Assembly (NCBI RefSeq): GCF_009727055.1
Contig: NC_052359.1
Coordinates: forward strand, 8,920,584-8,984,583
Origin: Benincasa hispida
Lineage: Eukaryota > Streptophyta > Magnoliopsida > Cucurbitales > Cucurbitaceae
Length of the DNA stretch: 64,000 nt
Reading direction: 5' to 3'
The notes under the pieces were generated by a model. It made no database searches. It saw only the letters and a program-made list of their open reading frames with translations, and was not told the DNA's origin. Positions 57,970 to 64,000 of this stretch are shown here, in pieces (the stretch's first letter is position 1; each line of letters opens with the position of its first letter). Made by a program: the position numbers and the translations under genes.

Positions 57970-58260
57970 AAAAAAAAACACCGATAGACACTAATAAACT
58001 TATATCAACCTCTACTAATGATAAACTTGTATCAGTTTCTATCACTGATAGTATAATAATAGACTTCTATCAGTTTTTATTACTGATAGATACTAATAGA
58101 CTTCTATCAGTTTCTATCAATAATAAACTTCTATCAATTTCTATTATTGATAAATACTAATAGACTTCTATCAGCGTTTATCAGTGATAGACTTGTATCA
58201 GTTTCTGTCACTGTTAGACACTGATAGACATTAATAACAATGTCTATCACAACTATAATT
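57970..58260 (+). repeat. TCTATCAGT/ACTGATAGA minisatellite
   Basis: Degenerate units of CTTCTATCAGTTTCTATCA and CTGATAGACACTAATAGA recur about every 35-40 bp for ~290 bp. Because the unit contains both TATCAGT and ACTGATA it is locally self-complementary. It is preceded by TATTTACAGAAATAGCAAAA, a phrase repeated at 59394. Confidence 0.85.
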
Positions 58261-58900
58261 AAATTTTACTATATGTTAGATGATATAATTAAACTTACCT
58301 TTACCTATCAATTTAAGTTTTTGGGTCAGTCGGTGACTTAAGATAGAATCAAAGCATATGTTTCAGGGAGGTTATGTATTTTGGGTCAATGGGTGATTTA
58401 AGAACTAACACTCGAAATATAAGAGTTTGTATGTTTGTTTTCGTTTTATTTTGCTTTTTATTTATTTATTTCATCTAGATTACCCAATTTTTCAAATACC
58501 TAAGATATTATGAATAATACGTAAACATTTTAATAATGGTGTTGGTTTAAAGAAAAAAATGGATAAGAATGTCATTAGATGTTGTACTCTAAGACATGAG
58601 AATCTTAAAAATTCAAGATTCAAAAGACATACAAAATTAATTTAGATGTCTCTTACCTACATCTTAAGAAATTCGGACGTCTCAAAATATCATCCACGGT
58701 CTACGTTATTTCTTTAAAATAAACAAAGTAATCTAGATGTTCATACCATAAAATTCTTCGACACTTTAGCTCAAAAAAATGTCTCATCTTTTGCTAGCAA
58801 CAATTTCTTTTGATTTAGAAGAAGGAATATATATATATATAACAGAAAAAGCTTAATTAGGCAATGCCTTTGGCAATGTATAGTGCACACACCCTATATG
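58261..58900. other. AT-rich intergenic DNA
   Basis: No repeat or gene recognised, except two copies of TTTTGGGTCANTNGGTGA-like sequence at 58319 and 58379 and an AT run at 58830-58841. Confidence 0.4.
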
Positions 58901-58914
58901 TTCATCTCTTACCC

Positions 58915-58922
58915 TATAAAAA
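58915..58922 (+). promoter_or_regulatory. Candidate TATA box
   Basis: TATAAAAA lies in CCCTATAAAAATG, 54 bp before an ATG with good plant context. AT-rich DNA makes chance likely; the support is spacing and context only. Confidence 0.3.
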
Positions 58923-58968
58923 TGTGGAGTGCAAGCTTTAAAAAGCTGAGTTATTTCTTCACTTCAAT

Positions 58969-59091
58969 ATGGCTTTCTTTTCTTTTCAAATCAATTCTTT
59001 GGATTTGACATTTCTGAACTTCCAAACTTCACATTCAATCATTCAGCTTCTTCTACAGTTTGTTTATTTTGTCAGTAATTATAATTTATAA
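58969..59091 (+). CDS. Orphan 40-codon frame, unknown
   Basis: ATG in the context CTTCAATATGGCT, an AATGGC-type plant start, opens a 40-residue frame MAFFSFQINSLDLTFLNFQT... that ends in a hydrophobic stretch (QLLLQFVYFV) and TAA. It sits 54 bp after a TATA-like box and outside any transposon I could identify. It could be the first exon of a decayed or unrecognised gene, a small peptide gene, or chance. No family is recognised. Confidence 0.2.
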   Translation: MAFFSFQINSLDLTFLNFQTSHSIIQLLLQFVYFVSNYNL

Positions 59092-59384
59092 GTAGCACTT
59101 CCTGGCTCTTGCTGCATGCTTATATTACCTCCTTTATTTTATTTTTTTCACACTAATACTAATATTGTTTTACTAGATTCTTATTTAATTTTTTTTTTTT
59201 TTGTTGACATATCTAGTCCAACATGACAACATGAAGAAAAAATTGACAATTCTCACTATATTGTAAGAAATACATGACAAACATAGCAAATAAGCGACAA
59301 TATGTCGCTAGTATGAATTAATATAAAATATTTATTTATTATATAAACCTTTTTGTTAAGGGTCGTTTTCAAATATAAAAAAAT

Positions 59385-59500
59385 GAGTCAACTTATTTAC
59401 AAATATAGCAAGATATTATTGTCTATCAGTGTCTATCACTTTCTATCACTGATATACAGAGACATTTTGTTATATTTATAAATATTTTCAACAATTTTTT
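59385..59500 (+). repeat. Short copy of the TATCAG repeat module
   Basis: TATTTACAAATATAGCAAGA, then GTCTATCAGTGTCTATCACT, then TTGTTATATTTATAAATATT. The same flank-plus-minisatellite combination is at 57945-58260, so this is a dispersed module with a shorter array. Confidence 0.75.
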
Positions 59501-60118
59501 TATTTAAAGTATTTACACTTTTGTTAATTTTTATTCTTTATAAAAAAAATTTCAAAATCCATCGACATGATCAACATTTTATTGATGGTTCCATAGAATT
59601 AAGACTTTATCAACATCGATATTTTAAATCTTCTTTGAGAAGATAGTTTAAGGAAATGTGAATTGATGGTTGAAGGGATATGTTTTATGAGAGTGTTTAA
59701 AAGTTTTTTTTTTTTTTTTTAAGGGAATACAATACTTTTGAGAGTCATGTGAATCCATTTTTAATCTTCCTCAATTTTAGTGAAATTTATTGATGGTCTT
59801 CATATAGAAGTATAGAACATAAAATAGCCTCATCTTAGAATGGAAAAACATGTACAATAGTGCAATCTCTATATCTCTCTTTACTTGCATTTTTTTTTAT
59901 TGCTTCTATCATTTTGGTGTTATCACATCAAGGGAAGGGACTTTAGTTTCTAGTTGCAAGAAATAAATTTTAAAAAATATATATACTAATAGAGAGTTTT
60001 TTTTTTAATATTGTGATTAGGAAAACTATTTAGAGAAATATAGTGGTTTTGAAACTATTTAGAAATCTATGGTTGTTTTGGAGATTTCGAGGCGGGGATT
60101 TAGTTTAAAATATTTTGT
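59501..60118. other. AT-rich intergenic DNA
   Basis: T runs at 59705-59720 and 60000-60006; no gene seen. ACTATTTAGANAAATATAGTGGTTTTG repeats imperfectly at 60027 and 60053. Confidence 0.4.
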
Positions 60119-60360
60119 CGAGGGTTCAACCCTCGACTCAACCCTCGACCTGTTGAAAATTAAAGAAGAGATCGAGAGTTTGACCCTCGACCTGAGAGGA
60201 GGACGAGGGTTCAACCCTCGACCTGTTAAAAATTAAAGAAGAGATCGAGGGTTTAACCCTCGGTCTAAAGAAAATTGAGAAGAGGACGAGGGTTCAACCC
60301 TCAACCTGTCAAAAACTAAAGAAGATCTGAAAGAGGTCGAGGGTTCAACTCTCGACCTCT
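60119..60360 (+). repeat. Tandem array of perfect hairpins CGAGGGTTCAACCCTCG
   Basis: Six copies start at 60119, 60173, 60204, 60246, 60287 and 60338. Copies 1, 2b (60204) and 3 (60246, central T) have perfect 8-bp arms; the others have one or two changes. Between them recur ACCTG, AAAATTAAAGAAGAG and GAGGAC. The spacing is 31-54 bp. Upstream position relative to the MULE suggests subterminal repeats, an inference. Confidence 0.85.
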
Positions 60361-60369
60361 AGAAAATTA

Positions 60370-61410
60370 GCGCCTATCGTCTAGCTTTCAGCGTCTATCG
60401 TCTAGCATTCAACATCTATCGTCTAGTGCCCAACGTCTATCGTCTAGCTCAATCGTTTAGCAAACGATCTCGCTGATCTGACTCTCAACGATCTTGCTCT
60501 CAACGATCTCGCGCATAGCCTATCGCTTAGCTACTGCAAGCATCGTTTACCTCTGCACAATTACTACACGATCGCCCAGCGCCCGCCTACACGATCGCCT
60601 ACCTCATCGTGTAGTGCTATTCACTTACTGGACGATCGCATACCCAATCATATAGTGTCGCTCATCTGCTACACGATCGTCCAACGCCTTTGCTCGTACA
60701 TACTTGGGGCTATCGCATGCCTTATCAACACATCATGCCTTTCAATTTATGCGTTCATCCTTAGTACCAACACATAGTTTACCCTTCCCTTCAACACTTA
60801 ACCTCTACAACCCTTCCCTACACATTCTTTATTAATGTAACAATAGGTGCAAACTTCTGGAAAGAATAAGTGAACGATGAATAACTTCTTTATTAAAAGA
60901 TAAACGATCGTTTACAATCTATCCACGATCGCTCAATATGACTAAACGATCGCTTACTAAATCCTTTGCGATCGGCCACAAGCTCCTACACGATCGCTTA
61001 ACTATTACTATTACACGATCGCCTTCTCAGAACCTATATAATCGTATATTTTTTACTATACGATCGTATACCAAATGCTGTTACACGATCGTTGAGCTTT
61101 ACTATACGATCGCCTAGTGGAAGTAGACGATGAGCAGCACGTTGCGATGGCCTCTCCGCGACAGCATCTTCCGAAATCCCACTCTCGAGAGATCTCTTTC
61201 CTCACTACACGATCACCTATAAACTCCTACACGATCGCTTAGCTATTACAATTAGATGATCGCCTTCTCAAAACCTATGTGATCGCCTACCTTTTACTAT
61301 ACAATCGTATACCCAATACTATACGATCGCATAATGAAAGTACACAATGGGGGCACACTGCGATGGCCTCTCGAGAGCTCTCTTTCCTCACTACACGATC
61401 GCATAGCTAA
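60370..61410 (+). repeat. CGATCG motif block with tandem duplication
   Basis: About sixteen perfect CGATCG (by eye), mostly as TACACGATCGC(C/T)TA, with many one-base variants; before them four TCTATCGTCTAG units at 60370-60430. The segment 60975-61215 is repeated at 61223-61410 (CTCCTACACGATCGCTTA, ACGATCGCCTTCTCA, GCGATGGCCTCTC, TCTCTTTCCTCACTACACGA). GC is well above the surrounding AT-rich DNA. No open frame spans it. Confidence 0.85.
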
Positions 61411-61533
61411 GAATCCGAATCTCTGCAGCACACGTCAGAGTGATTTAAATCATCGACGTTCTTTAGAACGAATCTGAATCTCTGTAGTGCATAAACGTCT
61501 CGTCCCATCCCACACTGCTTTCCCAACCCATGA

Positions 61534-61556
61534 GGTCGAGTTTTGAAAACTCGACC
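61534..61556. repeat. Perfect 11-bp-arm hairpin
   Basis: Arms GGTCGAGTTTT and AAAACTCGACC around a single central G. Its GGTCGAG end resembles the GGTCGAGGGTT of the 60.1 kb hairpins. Confidence 0.9.
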
Positions 61557-61564
61557 ATTTAGCT

Positions 61565-61765
61565 TATAACCTCACCGTCTCTCATTTTCTCCTCACTGCC
61601 TTCGTTCTACCTCTCATTTTCACATTGCTTTTGTTCCCTGTTTTCGACCATTCTCACACTGCTTTCATTCCCTCACTCTCCTCACTGCCTTCGTTTCGCC
61701 TCTCATTTTCTTCTCACTACCTTCGTTCTCTCATTCTCACTGCCTTCAACAAATCTTCTTCATCT
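61565..61765 (+). repeat. Pyrimidine-rich imperfect repeat
   Basis: Units of CTCACTGCCTTCGTTC(T/G)(A/C)CCTCTCATTTTC recur four to five times. Followed by CAAATCTTCTTCATCTCCCAC. It looks like the 5' untranslated exon of the MULE transcript, which the donor site at 61920 would close. Confidence 0.6.
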
Positions 61766-61919
61766 CCCACATTCGTCCATTAAATTGTGAGGTTTATGCC
61801 TTTTACTACACAAAATTTCATTTTTTTTTAAAGAACTATACATTTTTTTGCGTATTTTCATACTATTATATTTTTTTTTATAGTTTTTGTTGCTGTTTGG
61901 AAAACAAAGAACAAAAAAG

Positions 61920-62535
61920 GTAAGTTAAATTTATGAGTTTACTATTTATTTATTACTAGTTTTATTATATTTAGTAGATCTATAATGTTGAATTCAATAA
62001 TATTTACATATTGATGTTGGTAGTTCTTTCTCTATTAGTGTTAATCTTAGTAGTTATTATTAGTGTTAATCTTATGATTGGGTTGTTATACCAACATGTT
62101 AATCTTATTTATATTTTATTTATTTTTATTTATATTTAAGTATAGTTTATTGTAAGAAATATACTTAAATAAACTATAGTTTAAAATAGTTGATTTTCTT
62201 ATGATATTTGAGTTTTCTAGTATTAACTTTGAAAATATAGTTTAAAATAGTTTGAAAAGTTTAATTTAATTTAATGTTTTATTTTGTATTAAATTTGAAA
62301 AAATAGTTTAAAAAGTTTACCTCATTGTATTAAAAAGTTTAATTTTTTTTGTTATATGCTTAAAAAAGTTATTAAAAAGTTTAATTTATTGTTAGTTTTA
62401 AAAATTGTTGATGCTTCATAAAACTTCAAAAGTTGATGTTTATAAATTAAAAAGTTTAAATATTTTTAGTTTAATACAAAATTAGTAGAATAATTCAGCA
62501 ATATATGTTTGGTCTTCTGTTTTTGTTTTTTTTAG
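61920..62535 (+). other. Probable 5' UTR intron of the MULE transcript
   Basis: Donor AAAAAAG|GTAAGTTAAAT at 61920, acceptor TTTTTGTTTTTTTTAG at 62535, four bases before ATGGCGCGG. The 616 bp between are AT-rich with T-runs, like plant introns, and have no coding potential. Splicing is predicted from the sites only. Confidence 0.45.
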
Positions 62536-62538
62536 AAA

Positions 62539-64000
62539 ATGGCGCGGCAAATGCTTGGATTTTGTTGTTTACATAGTAAGTAAATTATGATGATGGGTAT
62601 TTTCGATTGGGGAGTTGGGGATATGACCAACCACCAAGTGGGAGTTTAGCATAAATAGTGAACAAGTGGAATTGTTATTTGAACATTCATTGAAAATGAT
62701 TTGGGATATTCATCTTAATGTAGATATGGCGAACAAATCAGATAAGAAATTAATATTATAGACATCCTAACTAGAACCATCAGGATCAATAAGGTTTATG
62801 TATTCCCTATTTCGAATGCACAAGCTATGAACTTGATGTTCTCAATCGCAATGCCACTGCCGAATTTAGTGCATTTGTATGTAAATGTAAATAGGATAGG
62901 GGTGGATATAAACTTGAATACATCATTTAGCCAGTTTGAAGATCCAACTGAATGTATTGATCCTGATCCGGAGTCAGTTGCATCACCATGTGATAATGAA
63001 GATATAGCAGCTAACAACCTGTATAGAGACTTCAGAACTAAAACGGATAATGAATTTGAAGAGTTGGATTTCGATGGTCGTGAACATGAGTTACTTTCAG
63101 ATACATTCAACGATTTGGATATGAATGTACTGGATAGCATTCGAGAACATGACCCAATTGTAGCCCTGTGGACGTTGACAATACTCAATTGTATAAAAGG
63201 ATGATTTGTCAAGACAGAGAAATGCTACAACACGCGGTCAAATGTTTTGCAATAAAATGTCACACACCATATGAGGTTGTTGAATCAACGCCGACGATTT
63301 GGACAATTCGGTGTGTCGGTGTAAAAAGTGGGAGGAAGGTTGCAAGTGGAGACTTCGTGCAATAAAGAAAAAATTGCATGGCTTGTTCGAGATCATTAAG
63401 TATGATGAGCAGCATACATGTTTTTATTCAGAACTAAGTTAAAGTCATGTGCAATTGAATTCATCAATGATTGCACTAGAGTTTTGTGATACCGTAAAAG
63501 AAAAACCATCTATTAGTGTGGCACAACTGCAGTCCGACATCAAGTCAAAGTTTGGATATCATGTTCCTTACCATAGGGTATGGGAGGGCAAAAGAAAAGT
63601 GTTGGCTAAAGTGTTCGGTAATTGGGATGAGTCTTACAAATTGTTACCCAGGTGGTTATATGTGGTTAAGCAGACCAATCCCGAAATACGTGTAGAGTGG
63701 AGAGTGAAAGAAACGCTTACTGAAGGCCATGTTATCCTAACTTCTGTATTTTGGGCATTTGGTCATTGTATAGAAGCTTTTAATAAATGTCGGCCGATAA
63801 TTCAAATAGATGGTACACACTTGTACAACAAATATAGAGGAAAATTGTTGATTGCTACATCAGTTGACTTGAACGGCCATCTTCTTTTACTTTCATTTGT
63901 CGTTGCTGATGAAGAGTCTGCAGACTCATGGGGATGGTTCCTGAAACACCTGAGAGAAATTGTAACACACGAAGAGGTGTGTTTAATTTCAGATCGACAT
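62539..64000 (+). pseudogene. Mutator-like element (MULE) transposase, runs off window
   Basis: Starts at ATG 62539 (MARQMLGFCCLHSK, then stop). An acidic region follows (62827-63165: DPTECIDPDPESVAS, NEFEELDFDGREHELL). After a frameshift at ~63165 the MuDR DNA-binding domain reads LYKRMICQDREMLQHAVKCF, YEVVESTPTIWTIRCVGV and, after another shift near 63330, CKWRLRAIKKKLHGLFEIIK and YDEQHTC. A single stop at 63440-63442 follows. From 63443 to the end the frame is open: VPYHRVWEGKRKVLAKVFGN, IIQIDGTHLYNKYRGKLLIA (first catalytic Asp, codon 63809-63811), LLLLSFVVADEESADSWGWF and SDRH (second Asp, codon 63992-63994). The Glu, zinc finger and 3' end lie beyond the window. It would cut and join element ends in the nucleus if intact. 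Confidence 0.88.

Noticed and set aside
57970..58260. Regularly spaced repeats, CRISPR-like at first sight
   Set aside because: Units are degenerate, self-complementary and contiguous, with no unique spacers; plant context.
60119..60360. GGTTCAANCC motifs resembling tRNA T-loops
   Set aside because: They are the loops of tandem palindromes; no acceptor, D or anticodon arms are present and no B-box/A-box pair at tRNA spacing.
62796..63212. 138-codon frame on the minus strand
   Set aside because: Antisense shadow of the acidic region of the MULE protein, whose plus-strand motifs are clear.

Overview
The window is plant nuclear DNA. The evidence is dense nesting of degraded LTR retrotransposons of plant Ty1/copia and Ty3/gypsy types, a hAT transposase relic, a Mutator-like (MULE) transposase and AT-rich miniature elements. 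A cucurbit is likely but not proven; I infer it from recalled repeat style (TATCAGTGTCTATCA-type minisatellites, copia LTRs loaded with CGATCG motifs). I found no convincing host protein-coding gene, tRNA or rRNA. Almost every open frame is a transposon relic or a chance frame inside an LTR.

Layout. 1-3480: 3' end of a gypsy element (Tat/Athila-like noncoding tail, purine tract, ~1.6 kb LTR), with an inverted partial LTR copy at the very start. 3481-10370: antisense copia element E1 (leader, primer site, 5' LTR); the LTR is split by a ~3.2 kb gypsy solo LTR with target duplication CAATG. 10371-15263: a plus-strand copia protease relic, a copia LTR with primer site, and an antisense SIRE-like element that keeps gag, the RNase H tail and an extra 3' ORF but has lost the middle of pol. 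15668-17634: a copia solo LTR. 17635-26214: AT-rich intergenic DNA with two miniature elements, an antisense LTR and purine/pyrimidine-asymmetric tracts. 26215-26840: a second type of copia solo LTR.

26859-42976 is a compound copia block (E2 and E3), plus strand. E2 has a 5' LTR, long leader, gag and protease, then a second leader-gag-protease module, integrase split by a solo LTR of the same family, reverse transcriptase, RNase H and a 3' LTR. It runs directly into E3, which starts inside pol and ends in its own 3' LTR. 42977-45060 is a patchwork of inverted and direct LTR pieces. 45175-46015 is a hAT (zinc finger MYM-like) transposase relic. 46005-51.7 kb is antisense copia element E4, whose integrase is split by another solo LTR of the E2 family. 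51.8-52.5 kb is a tandem duplication of a dispersed repeat. 52656-57806 is a nearly full-length but decayed antisense copia element, E5.

57.8-59.7 kb is intergenic: minisatellites, and one orphan TATA box with a 40-codon frame. 60.1-61.8 kb holds a tandem array of perfect hairpins, a block of about sixteen CGATCG motifs, a ~250 bp tandem duplication and a pyrimidine-rich stretch. Together these look like the upstream part of the MULE whose transposase begins at about 62.5 kb and runs off the window end, still open across its first two catalytic aspartates.
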